Part shown: positions 45,463-55,800 of the stretch, one piece after another
Numbering within the stretch: position 1 is the stretch's first letter
How the letters are laid out: each line of letters begins with the position of its first letter
Origin: JACMLC01 sp963720235
GTDB taxonomy: Bacteria > Acidobacteriota > Blastocatellia > Pyrinomonadales > Pyrinomonadaceae
Reading direction: 5' to 3'
Length of the DNA stretch: 64,000 nt
NCBI GenBank assembly: GCA_963720235.1
Contig: OY970389.1
Coordinates: forward strand, 2,604,001 to 2,668,000
Position numbers and translations under genes: made by a program
Notes under the pieces: generated by a model
Database searches by the model: none
Told to the model about the DNA's origin: nothing
Seen by the model: the letters and a program-made list of their open reading frames with translations, nothing else

Positions 45463-47225
45463 CTCGGAGGGCAAGGCTCATCAGTAACGTACAGGGGAAC
45501 ACACAGGGCTTGAAACCCAATCAGTTGCGGCGCATCGAAAAGCTTTACTCGCGTCGCATCGCGCCGCACCAGATTGTGACGCCTGAGTTTGCAAGGCAAC
45601 TCACAGAACTCTCGCACGAGACGCGCAGGCAGATTGGCGCGCTGATTGACCGCAAAGGCTACGTGGAATATGTGATTGTCGGAGACGCGCGGCGCATTGA
45701 ATGGCCTGACCTGAAACGCACGCGCGTCGCGGCTGACCGCTTTCGCGGACTGCGCGCAGTGCACACGCATTTGCGCGGCGAAGAGTTGACGCAGGACGAT
45801 TTGACAGACCTTGCGCTTTTGAGATTAGACCTCATGGTCGCGCTCGATGTGGACGAGCGCACAGGCTTGCCCGGCCTCGTGCGCGCAGCCCATCTTTTGC
45901 CGACGACCGCCGACGCTCTTGAAGCGTCAGAAGCAACGCTGCCATACGCTTTTCTGGAGCCGCAGATTCCTTCGCAGTTGGACACAGATTTTCTCGCGCT
46001 CATCAATTCGCTCGAAGAAGAGATGGCGCGCAATCGTCGCGCTGCGCGTCGCGCGGATGTGCGCGACCGCACGATTCTGGTCGGCGTCACGACGGGCTCG
46101 CTTTCGGAAGCCGAAGAGTCTATGGCAGAGTTGCGCGAACTCGCGGCATCCGCAGATGTAGTCGTGCTTGATGAAATTATTCAAAGGCGCACCGTCATTG
46201 ACCCGCGCACGCTTCTTGGGAAAGGCAAGCTGGAAGAGCTTCTTGTCAGGGCTTTGCAGCTTGGCGCAGACCTGATTATTTTTGACCGCGAGTTGAGCCC
46301 GTCGCAGGTGCGCTCGCTCTCCGATGCCACAGACCTCAAAGTCATAGACCGCGCACAACTCATCCTCGACATCTTTGCTCAACGCGCGCAATCGCGCGAG
46401 GGCAAGATTCAAGTGGAGCTTGCACAGTTGAAATATCTTTTGCCGAGACTTGTGGCCGGACATGATTCTGCATTCTCGCGACTCGCGGGCGGCATCGGCG
46501 GGCGCGGCCCCGGCGAAACAAAACTCGAAACGGATAGACGCCGCGTGCGCGACCGTATCACGCGACTCGAAAAAGAGATTGAGGCGCAGAGGCATAGGCG
46601 ACAGGAGAGACGCAAAGAGCGCATGCGGCGCGAGTTTCCGATTATTTCTATCGCCGGATATACGAACGCTGGCAAGTCAACTTTGCTCAATGCGCTGACG
46701 GCGAGTCATGTGCATGCGGAGCAACGTATGTTTGCTACGCTCGACCCGACCTCGCGGCGTTTGCGCTTGCCGCGCGAGCAGGAAGTCATCATCAACGACA
46801 CGGTTGGTTTCATACGCGACCTGCCGCCCGATTTGATTGCAGCCTTTCGCGCCACGCTCGAAGAGATTGCGGACAGCAATCTTCTCATACACCTGGTTGA
46901 CGCGAGTAATCCGCGATGGATGCAGCAGGTCGAATCTGTCGAAAGAATTTTGAGCGACCTGGAACTTGGACAAATCCCCAGATTAGTTGTCTTCAATAAA
47001 GCAGACCTCGTTGAGAAAGAGGATTTGGCAGCAATGATGCGCTCTGCATCGCAGGCAGGGGCGCGCGAGTGCGTAGCTGTCTCTGCTCTTGAGCCGCAGT
47101 CTTTGAGGCCGATGCTCGAAAGGGCTGGCGAGATTCTTGCGCGCGATTTGATTCAAAGTCCGGCAGCGCATCAGCAGACTTCTGAAATTGTTGAAGAGGA
47201 AGAGTTAGCGCAAACCGCTAAATGA
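45420..47225 (+). CDS. hflX: Ribosome-associated GTPase HflX
   Basis: GTPase that splits or rescues stalled 70S ribosomes. Conserved from GLKPNQLRRIEKLYSRR onward: HflX N-terminal domain, coiled linker rich in Arg/Glu (RRHRRQERRKERMRR after LEKEIEAQ), G1 GYTNAGKSTLLNAL, G3 DTVGFIRDLP, G4 NKADL. The open frame begins GTG at 45420, but its first 20 or so codons are translated hairpin repeat. A likely real start is TTG around 45510 or a nearby non-ATG codon. The stop overlaps the next start (ATGA), so the pair is coupled. Confidence 0.93.
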   Translation: MFLTLDSGLQTPDFSRRARLISNVQGNTQGLKPNQLRRIEKLYSRRIAPHQIVTPEFARQLTELSHETRRQIGALIDRKGYVEYVIVGDARRIEWPDLKRTRVAADRFRGLRAVHTHLRGEELTQDDLTDLALLRLDLMVALDVDERTGLPGLVRAAHLLPTTADALEASEATLPYAFLEPQIPSQLDTDFLALINSLEEEMARNRRAARRADVRDRTILVGVTTGSLSEAEESMAELRELAASADVVVLDEIIQRRTVIDPRTLLGKGKLEELLVRALQLGADLIIFDRELSPSQVRSLSDATDLKVIDRAQLILDIFAQRAQSREGKIQVELAQLKYLLPRLVAGHDSAFSRLAGGIGGRGPGETKLETDRRRVRDRITRLEKEIEAQRHRRQERRKERMRREFPIISIAGYTNAGKSTLLNALTASHVHAEQRMFATLDPTSRRLRLPREQEVIINDTVGFIRDLPPDLIAAFRATLEEIADSNLLIHLVDASNPRWMQQVESVERILSDLELGQIPRLVVFNKADLVEKEDLAAMMRSASQAGARECVAVSALEPQSLRPMLERAGEILARDLIQSPAAHQQTSEIVEEEELAQTAK

Positions 47226-49630
47226 CTAGCAAACGCCGTCCACGTCTGGTTTCCCCGATTGCGAGAGCACGCAATAACGTGCTGGCCTTCCTGACCAGCC
47301 CCTTCAAATGGTTCTCGCCGCAAAAGCGATTTATCATCACTTTTGTTTTCTTCGTCCTCGTCACAACCCTGCTGCTGAGCAATCCCTTCTCGCGCGCCGG
47401 AATACAAACTTACAAAGAAGGCGATGTCGTGGGCCGGACTATCTATTCGCCGACGGACATCGCGGGCGTGGACACAACCGAAACCGAGCGACGCCAGCGC
47501 GAGGCTATGGAAGCCACGCGGCCAGTCTTCACATACGATTCCGCGCGTGCAGAGAGAACTGTGCAGAGCTTTCGTGCGGCATGGGAAGAACTCAAGAAAC
47601 AATCCGCCGAAGCGCGCGGCGCGAATAAGAATTCAATGACATGGCCGGGCGCGGGCGGCGTAGAGGCTGCGCGCGTCTTTGCCGAGCGACATTTTAGCGA
47701 GAGCGATTTGGAATCCCTCACGCGACTGCTGCGCGATTCGACCGGTGGGATGATTTATGAAGACAAAGATGAGCAACGCTTCAAGCAGGAGATTGTGCTC
47801 ATTGACCTTCAGAATCCGAACTTGCAGCCGATTGTCTCTTTGCCGCAGAGCCGCATGACGCCGCTTTCCGTTGCGCATCAGAATGTGAAGTCGCGCGTTG
47901 ATAACTTTAGAGGCTGGACAGAAGAACAAAGGACTGCGATTGCACCGATGCTGCTTTCGCTTGTGCGGCCCAATGTGATGTTCGACGAGGCTGCGACCAG
48001 AACCGCGCGCGAAGAGGCTGCGGCGAAGACTGTGCCTGCCGTTATCTCTCTCAAACGCAATCAGGTCATCGCACGCGAAGGCGATACGGTCAAGCCGCAA
48101 ACTCTGGCCCAGCTTGCAGCCGTGCGCGCTTATGAACGCACAGAGCGTCCATGGCGCAAGCTCTTCGGTCTTCTCTTCCTCGTCATAGCTCTCTACTGGG
48201 TAGCGTGGGAATTTGTGGACCACAGGAGCACAGCCGTCAGTCTGGGCCTTTCAAAGCGAAGAGCCTTCGCGCTGATTGGATCTGCCGTCGTCGTGCAGAC
48301 GATTCTGCTGCGCATAGGATTTACGCTCGCGGATTTTACTGCGGCGCAAAACTTCCGGCCTCCTTTGAACGAGCCGATGCTCTGGAGCTTTGCTATTCCC
48401 TTCGCGGCGGCGGCCCTGCTTGTAGCGATGCTTTCCGACACGCAGTTGGCTTTAATCACAGGACTCTTCATAGCTCTCTTCGCAGGCTTGATGGCTCCGA
48501 ACGGAATGCTCATAGCCTTCTATGCTGTCATCTCTTCGGCGTCTGCAATCTATGGCATCGGTCGTTACAGAGAAAGGCAGTCTGTCACATTGGCCGGAGC
48601 ATTGGTCGGCGCGGTCAATGCGTTGATGGCCGTCGCGCTGATGGCTTACGCGCAACAGGCTCTACCTTTGAATGCGCTGCTGCTGGCGATGGGTTGCGGC
48701 ATCGGCGGCGGGCTTCTGACTTCTGTGTTTACTGCGGGTGGGCTGCCCGTCAACGAATCGATGTTCGGCATCCTGACTGACGTAAAACTGCTAGAGCTAT
48801 CTAATGCGGATTTGCCTGTGCTGGGCCAATTAGCTTTGCGCGCTCCCGGCACAAACCAGCACTCGCATGCTGTGGGCCAACTGGCGGAAGAAGCTTCGCG
48901 CGCGGTCGGGGCCAATCCTTTATTAGCACGCATCGGCGCGCTCTATCACGACATAGGAAAAACTGCCGCGCCCGAATATTTCGTCGAGAATCAACTAGGC
49001 GAAAATCCGCACGACCGCCTGCGACCTTCGCAGAGCGCGAAGATTATTACGAGCCATGTTACTTATGGCATCAAGCTCGCCAAAGAAATTGGCCTCCCCA
49101 AACGCATAGCAGACTTTATCCCGCAGCATCACGGCACGCGCACATTGCACTTCTTCTTACGCAAAGCGCAGGCGCAGGCCGCAGAAGGCGAAGAAGTTGA
49201 CGAGACGGAATTTCGTTATCCGGGGCCGAAGCCGCAATTTAAAGAGGCTGCTATTATGATGCTCGCGGATTCGTGCGAGGCTGCGGCGCGCTCGCTCGCG
49301 CGTCCAGACCCTGAGAACATACGCTCTATCGTCACCAAGATTGTTGATGCCATCGTCAGCGACGGCCAACTGGACGAATGCGACCTCACACTGCGCGAGT
49401 TGACCACCATCAAGGAATCATTGATTACCTCGCTCACGGCCATCTATCACGCGCGGATAGACTATCCCGGCTTCAATCCTCCTTCGACAAGCACACTGCC
49501 AGCCTTCCCGCAACCTGAGCTCGATACGGAAGAACGCGGCGTCAGCTATAGCAAGCCCTCGGAGATTCCGATTAGCAAGGGCGGCGAAGTTGAAGACGAA
49601 GCTATCCCGCATAAGACCGTCAAGCGTTAA
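47222..49630 (+). CDS. 7TM-HD phosphodiesterase, PgpH-like
   Basis: Membrane phosphohydrolase of 802 residues. N-terminal helix (FIITFVFFVLVTTLLLSNPF), a large extracytoplasmic 7TMR-HDED domain (residues about 60-310), seven membrane helices (about 320-490), then a cytosolic HD domain with HSHAVGQLAEEASRAVG and ALYHDIGK. Listeria PgpH of this architecture hydrolyses cyclic di-AMP; the same activity is likely here. Overlaps hflX by 4 bases. Ends just before the convergent HIT gene. Confidence 0.92.
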   Translation: MTSKRRPRLVSPIARARNNVLAFLTSPFKWFSPQKRFIITFVFFVLVTTLLLSNPFSRAGIQTYKEGDVVGRTIYSPTDIAGVDTTETERRQREAMEATRPVFTYDSARAERTVQSFRAAWEELKKQSAEARGANKNSMTWPGAGGVEAARVFAERHFSESDLESLTRLLRDSTGGMIYEDKDEQRFKQEIVLIDLQNPNLQPIVSLPQSRMTPLSVAHQNVKSRVDNFRGWTEEQRTAIAPMLLSLVRPNVMFDEAATRTAREEAAAKTVPAVISLKRNQVIAREGDTVKPQTLAQLAAVRAYERTERPWRKLFGLLFLVIALYWVAWEFVDHRSTAVSLGLSKRRAFALIGSAVVVQTILLRIGFTLADFTAAQNFRPPLNEPMLWSFAIPFAAAALLVAMLSDTQLALITGLFIALFAGLMAPNGMLIAFYAVISSASAIYGIGRYRERQSVTLAGALVGAVNALMAVALMAYAQQALPLNALLLAMGCGIGGGLLTSVFTAGGLPVNESMFGILTDVKLLELSNADLPVLGQLALRAPGTNQHSHAVGQLAEEASRAVGANPLLARIGALYHDIGKTAAPEYFVENQLGENPHDRLRPSQSAKIITSHVTYGIKLAKEIGLPKRIADFIPQHHGTRTLHFFLRKAQAQAAEGEEVDETEFRYPGPKPQFKEAAIMMLADSCEAAARSLARPDPENIRSIVTKIVDAIVSDGQLDECDLTLRELTTIKESLITSLTAIYHARIDYPGFNPPSTSTLPAFPQPELDTEERGVSYSKPSEIPISKGGEVEDEAIPHKTVKR

Positions 49631-49633
49631 TTC

Positions 49634-50128
49634 TCAAAACTGTCCATGCAATTTTTTATAAGTTGTCTGTAAGTCTTCGGGGATGACGCGCGTTTCGCCG
49701 ACGGTTGACATAAAGTTGGCGTCGCCTGTCCAGCGCGGCATGATGTGTAGGTGTATGTGTGAGGCGACTCCGGCTCCGGCAGCGCGTCCGAGGTTCATCC
49801 CCAAGTTAAAACCGTGCGGATGATATGTCTCTTCGAGAATGGAGTGCGCGCGTTTGGTCAAATCCATCAACTCGTCCGTGACTTCTTTCGGGGCGGCATA
49901 GAGTTCTGCGACGTGCAGGTATGGGACTATGAGCAGGTGGCCGCTGATGTATGGATAGATGTTGAGGACTACGAAATTGTGCGCGGCGCGATGGAGTATG
50001 AATTTGCTTTCATCGTCGCCCGTGTCCTGTTGCAGTGAGCAGAAGACGCATGCCGAAGTCTGGCCCTCTTGTTCGCTTGAGCCTGACTTGATGTAGTCAT
50101 ATCGCCAGGGAGTCCAGAGTCTGTCCAC
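49634..50128 (-). CDS. HIT-family hydrolase
   Basis: Histidine-triad nucleotide hydrolase/transferase, 164 residues; triad HIHLHIMPRW near residue 140. N-terminal Trp-rich lead (MDRLWTPWRYDYIKSG) followed by CVFCSLQ is typical of the bacterial Ap4A-phosphorylase-like HIT group. Cytosolic. The start is 34 bases after the HU/IHF stop; convergent with the HD phosphodiesterase gene. Confidence 0.92.
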   Translation of the reverse strand: MDRLWTPWRYDYIKSGSSEQEGQTSACVFCSLQQDTGDDESKFILHRAAHNFVVLNIYPYISGHLLIVPYLHVAELYAAPKEVTDELMDLTKRAHSILEETYHPHGFNLGMNLGRAAGAGVASHIHLHIMPRWTGDANFMSTVGETRVIPEDLQTTYKKLHGQF

Positions 50129-50162
50129 GCCGCGCTCACCTCTCTTGCCTTGAGCGAAAACT

Positions 50163-50540
50163 TCAGAAGCCGGAAGGGGTGCGGTTGTCTTCGTTGCCGC
50201 CGCTGTTATAGCTGTTCATGTCTGCGGCTTCGGATGGCGAGGCGGTTTCTTCCTGAGCGGGCTGCGCTTCGTTAATCAACTCTTTGAGTTCTTTGCCGGG
50301 CTTGAAATATGGGACGCGCTTGGCAGGAATGTTAACGGGGTCGCCTGTTTTCGGATTGCGACCACGACGCGCGCCGCGTTCGCGCACGCGGAAACTGCCA
50401 AAGCCGCGCAGCTCTATCTTCTCGCCGTGATTCAGGGTTTCGATGATGCTCTCGAAGACAATCTCGACCAATCGCTCGGCATCCTTCTTCGTCAACTCAG
50501 CCGCGCGTGCAACATCTTCGACCAGTTCCGCTTTCGTCAT
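50163..50540 (-). CDS. HU/IHF-family DNA-binding protein
   Basis: Nucleoid protein, DNA-bending dimer. 125 residues: core of about 92 residues (MTKAELVEDVARAAELTKKD, GFGSFRVRERGARRGRNPKT, IPAKRVPYFKPGKEL), followed by an unusual 30-residue acidic/Asn-rich tail ending DNRTPSGF. AGGT lies 8 bases before the start. It is downstream of rpsA, the same neighbourhood as E. coli ihfB. Confidence 0.94.
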   Translation of the reverse strand: MTKAELVEDVARAAELTKKDAERLVEIVFESIIETLNHGEKIELRGFGSFRVRERGARRGRNPKTGDPVNIPAKRVPYFKPGKELKELINEAQPAQEETASPSEAADMNSYNSGGNEDNRTPSGF

Positions 50541-50682
50541 GCCATTACCTCGCTCGTGATGGTCTTAACTTCAACAGTGACTTGCTCTTGCAGCTTACAG
50601 TAGCAGAAAATGTTGACTCACGGCAAGACGGAACTGGCTGGCATGCAACATTTTACATAGATTCTGCGCGCGCCTTGAACAG

Positions 50683-50721
50683 ACACAAAAACACGAAGAA
50701 GATTTAGCATCCTCTTCGTGT
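50683..50721 (-). terminator. Rho-independent terminator of rpsA
   Basis: Minus strand: stem ACACGAAGAGGAT / ATCTTCTTCGTGT (50709-50721 with 50691-50703, one mismatch), 5-base loop, followed by TTTTGTGT. It lies 25 bases beyond the rpsA stop, so HU/IHF (50163-50540) is probably transcribed from its own promoter as well. Confidence 0.85.
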
Positions 50722-50745
50722 CTTTGCATCCGATTGATTTTATTC

Positions 50746-52668
<1,923 letters not shown>

Positions 52669-52962
52669 GCAAACTCCTGTTAGGCTCCTCCTGGAATTCG
52701 GTGCGTTAGAGAGCTGTTCGCACCATACCCGGCTCAAGCGTTTTGTGGCATCTTTCAGCGCCTTGAGAGCAAACGCGCTCAAGTTATGAAAAAGCTGCTA
52801 CATCAGTTTCTATCGGCGATTGATCGGGGGGGAACACTTGCGGGGGGTTCGAGCAGTTGAGAGTTTGGGAAAAGTTAGTCAAAAGGTTTTTCGATTTCCG
52901 CGTCCTCTTAAAGTCGCCCGCTTGGTCCGACCATCGCCGGTCGCCTGACCGGGTAGGTGGGC

Positions 52963-52992
52963 AATGTACACGCCAAAATGCAAGCCTGTCAA
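52963..52992 (-). promoter_or_regulatory. Promoter of rpsA with ~290-base leader
   Basis: Minus strand TTGACA (52987-52992), 18-base spacer, TACATT (52963-52968). Predicted start near 52956, leaving a leader of almost 290 bases that begins with a GC-rich stem (CCCGGTCAGGCGACCGG, about 52936-52952). Long structured rpsA leaders can mediate S1 autoregulation. No other gene lies in 52669-53002. Confidence 0.65.
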
Positions 52993-53002
52993 GGCGATAA
53001 GA

Positions 53003-53137
53003 GGCAGTTGGCAGTTGGCAGTTGGCAGTGGGCAGCAAGCGGCGGGTAGTGTGCAGCAGGCAAAAAGCAGTGGACAGTTAGAGAGCAAGGAAATGTTTTT
53101 CTTCTTGCCGCCAACTGCCCACTGCCTACTGCCAACT
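53003..53137. repeat. Heptamer-armed hairpin, family C (CAGTTGG)
   Basis: Left arm CAGTTGG three times, then CAGTGGG and looser units up to about 53095. Right arm 53107-53137 with GCCAACTGCCCACTGCC and CTACTGCCAACT. It lies 9 bases before the stop codon of the propeller gene, on the rpsA-promoter side. Confidence 0.85.
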
Positions 53138-53145
53138 ATCTTTTT

Positions 53146-55515
53146 CTATCTTTCGGTGCTCTGCGCCGTTCTGCCGTTTCGCTCCGCGACATAAACTCCG
53201 GCGGAGTGTGAGCCGACGAAAATACGATTTCTATCCTGCGAAGCAAAAGCGAGAGCCCAGATGCGCTGGCTCGGCAGATTCGCATCACGCGGGTCTATAC
53301 GGAGCCACGTATCGCCCGCGTTGGTCGAGCGATAGACGCCGCCGCCATTCTCCCACGCATTGCCGACAAAGATTTCGTTGCCGTTATCCGGGTTAATCAA
53401 GATGCTGGCATAGTCGCCGTAAGGCAGGTTGCCGCCGCGCCGCATCCATTTTTCGCCGCCATCGTGCGAGACATACAAGGTCTGCTTTGTGCCGACATAA
53501 ATGTATGCCGAACGCTGCGGGTCTTGCGCAATCGAGCTAATCGGAGCATTGGTCGGAACGCCTCTGGCCTGCTGCCATGTCTCGCCGCCATCTCTTGAAA
53601 CCAGCACGCCTGAGGTGGCAGTCCCGACCCAGATGGTCTGCGGATTCTGCTCGCTGACGGAGACACAGGTCGTGCGCGGGTCAAGCCCTGAGCCGTAAGT
53701 GAGTTTTTCCCAACCCTGCGCAGGGTCATAAGTGCGATACAAGCCTGCATTGGTTGCTGCATACATTCCAGCGCGACCTTCACGCTCGTTATAACTGTGG
53801 GCCAGAGCATTGACCGCATCCGTCAAGGCAATCACAGGCACTGGCATCTTGCCTCTATCAGTGGTCGTCTGCACTCCGCCCGCGAGTCCTAAGGCTGTGA
53901 GCGTTGCGTTGTCGAGTTTGCCGGAGACCGGAATATTTTTATCCGCCTGAAATTTTCTAAGCTGCGTGACGGTGGCTGTGCCAGCTTTGCCGTCAGGCAA
54001 GCCGACGTTATAGCCTGCGGCATTCAAAGCTTCCTGCGCGCGTTTGACCATATCGGTCGAGCGCGTGGCCGCGCCTGATGCGGCCCTTGCGGTTGACTGC
54101 GCGCCGCGCCTACTCTTCTTGCCCTTCGGCGCAGTCTCAATCTTCGGCGCGCCGATTGGCGACCAAGAGGCTCCGCGATCCGCAGAGCGATAGATGCCGA
54201 GATTTGTTCCGAGGTAAAGAATGTTGCCGTCGCGCTCGTCCTGCAAAATCGAATAGCTGATTAAGCGATTCGGGATGTTGCGCATGGAGGGCTGCCAAGT
54301 GGCTCCGCCGTCACTACTGATAAAGAGGAAGCCGCCGCCCGTTGCAGTGTTGATGGTCGTCGTGTAGATGCGTCCGGCTCTTTCTCTATCGGACATCACG
54401 AAATTGACAAAGCGTCCACTGTAGCCGCCATTCGACGGCGCGAAAGATTTTCCGCCGTCACGCGAAATCATCACGCCGTAATTGTTTGTCCCGACATAAA
54501 TCGTATTCGGATTCTGCGGATGGACTGTGATGGAATTAATCTCAAGCTGTTTGGAAGTCGTCAGCGTCCACGAGTCGCCGCCGTTGGCGGAACGCCAGAA
54601 GCCTTCCGTCGTTCCAGCGAAGACGATTCCGGGAACGGAAGGATGCTGCAAGATTGCGCGCGTGCGACGCGATTGAGAAGGAATGCCCTGCACCTTTCTC
54701 CACTTCTCTCCGGCATTCTTCGATTCATAAATGCCGCTGCAAGCCGAGGCAATAATGTGATTCGGGTCGCGCGGGTCAACGTCAATCGCAAACACATCCG
54801 AATCGTCAATCATGCCCTCTTTCATCAAACGCCAGGTCTGCCCGCTATCCGTAGACTTAAAGAAACGATGCCACGTGCCAGCGTAAATTATATTCGTGCT
54901 GCGCGGATCCATGGCTATTGATTCGACGTTCTGATTTATCAAGCCGGTCGTCGGCAACTGCGTCCACGAATCGCCCGCATTCATAGAGCGATAAACTCCA
55001 TGACTCGTGCCTGCGAGCAGCATGTTGTGGTCTGCTTCCGCCTGATAGAGAGAGTGTACAGCTTCGGCGCGCAACTCTGTTGATTCGCGCCAGGTTCTTC
55101 CGCCGTCAGCCGTCTTAAAAAATCCGCCGGGCTCTGTGTGACGATGCGCCGCGACGTAAATTGTGCGCGAGTCGCGCGGGTCAACAATGATGTTGTCTAT
55201 GAAAAGTTTTGGACGATTGAAGTTGACGAACAAGCTCCAGTTTTGTCCGCCGTCGGTTGAAGTATAAATCTGCCCGTCGAGCGTGCCGAAATAGAAACGC
55301 TGCGGGTCGTTTGCATCAACAACGAGAGCGCGCACATCTCCGCCAGTCGGGCCGCTCACGCGCCAGTCCATCGGATACTGCACGGCTTCTGGAGCTTCGT
55401 CGCCGGATGGAGCAGCCTGCGCGCTCTGGCGATAGGCCATAGAGGTGGACATCAGCCCGCAGAGGGCCAGGAGCAAGAAGGGGAAACTTTTGATTTTTCG
55501 CATAAGCATCTTCAT
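53146..55515 (-). CDS. Sortilin-like BNR propeller with embedded peptidoglycan-binding domain
   Basis: Secreted 789-residue protein. Signal peptide at residues 1-35 (FPFLLLALCGLMSTSMAY). Two propellers follow, built of sortilin/BNR blades with Asp-box-like units (GQIYTSTDGGQNWSLF, GFFKTADGGRTWRES, GVMISRDGGKSFAP, GVLVSRDGGETWQQ). Between them (about residues 490-550) is a PG_binding_1 domain (RAQEALNAAGYNVGLPDGKA, LRKFQADKNIPVSGKLDNAT) after a basic linker. Such propellers occur in xyloglucanases, but catalytic residues cannot be confirmed. The embedded domain suggests wall anchoring. Confidence 0.88.
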   Translation of the reverse strand: MKMLMRKIKSFPFLLLALCGLMSTSMAYRQSAQAAPSGDEAPEAVQYPMDWRVSGPTGGDVRALVVDANDPQRFYFGTLDGQIYTSTDGGQNWSLFVNFNRPKLFIDNIIVDPRDSRTIYVAAHRHTEPGGFFKTADGGRTWRESTELRAEAVHSLYQAEADHNMLLAGTSHGVYRSMNAGDSWTQLPTTGLINQNVESIAMDPRSTNIIYAGTWHRFFKSTDSGQTWRLMKEGMIDDSDVFAIDVDPRDPNHIIASACSGIYESKNAGEKWRKVQGIPSQSRRTRAILQHPSVPGIVFAGTTEGFWRSANGGDSWTLTTSKQLEINSITVHPQNPNTIYVGTNNYGVMISRDGGKSFAPSNGGYSGRFVNFVMSDRERAGRIYTTTINTATGGGFLFISSDGGATWQPSMRNIPNRLISYSILQDERDGNILYLGTNLGIYRSADRGASWSPIGAPKIETAPKGKKSRRGAQSTARAASGAATRSTDMVKRAQEALNAAGYNVGLPDGKAGTATVTQLRKFQADKNIPVSGKLDNATLTALGLAGGVQTTTDRGKMPVPVIALTDAVNALAHSYNEREGRAGMYAATNAGLYRTYDPAQGWEKLTYGSGLDPRTTCVSVSEQNPQTIWVGTATSGVLVSRDGGETWQQARGVPTNAPISSIAQDPQRSAYIYVGTKQTLYVSHDGGEKWMRRGGNLPYGDYASILINPDNGNEIFVGNAWENGGGVYRSTNAGDTWLRIDPRDANLPSQRIWALAFASQDRNRIFVGSHSAGVYVAERNGRTAQSTER

Positions 55516-55691
55516 TTATTCCATATCTCAATGATTCGGCAGGAAGTTAAACAATCAACTCCCGGCCCGTCGGGACGCTTCGCACATCATATAGGCATAT
55601 ACAGCCCGCGACAAAGCGTTCGTTAGGATGCAGCGCGCGATGATGGCGGTTGTACAGGAATTGAGCCGCACAAGAGGGGACGCGCCTGCAA

Positions 55692-55741
55692 TAAATCAAA
55701 GAGAAGCGGGCGATGCTTCTCTTTCAAGAAACATCGCCCGC
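55692..55741 (-). terminator. Terminator after the OmpA/PKD gene
   Basis: Minus strand stem GCGGGCGATG / CATCGCCCGC (55732-55741 with 55706-55715), additional pairing around the loop, and a T-rich tract beyond (TTCTCTTTGATTTATT). It follows the reconstructed stop at 55801 by 60 bases. Confidence 0.75.
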
Positions 55742-55800
55742 CTCTGGTTAAGGGTCGCGGCCCTTTAGTTTGCTAAAGGAGCGCGAGCGTTTCATTCGAC

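Noticed and set aside
45149..45487. 112-residue frame before hflX, considered as an hfq-like gene because hfq often precedes hflX
   Set aside because: No Sm-fold motifs; its second half is translated hairpin repeat.
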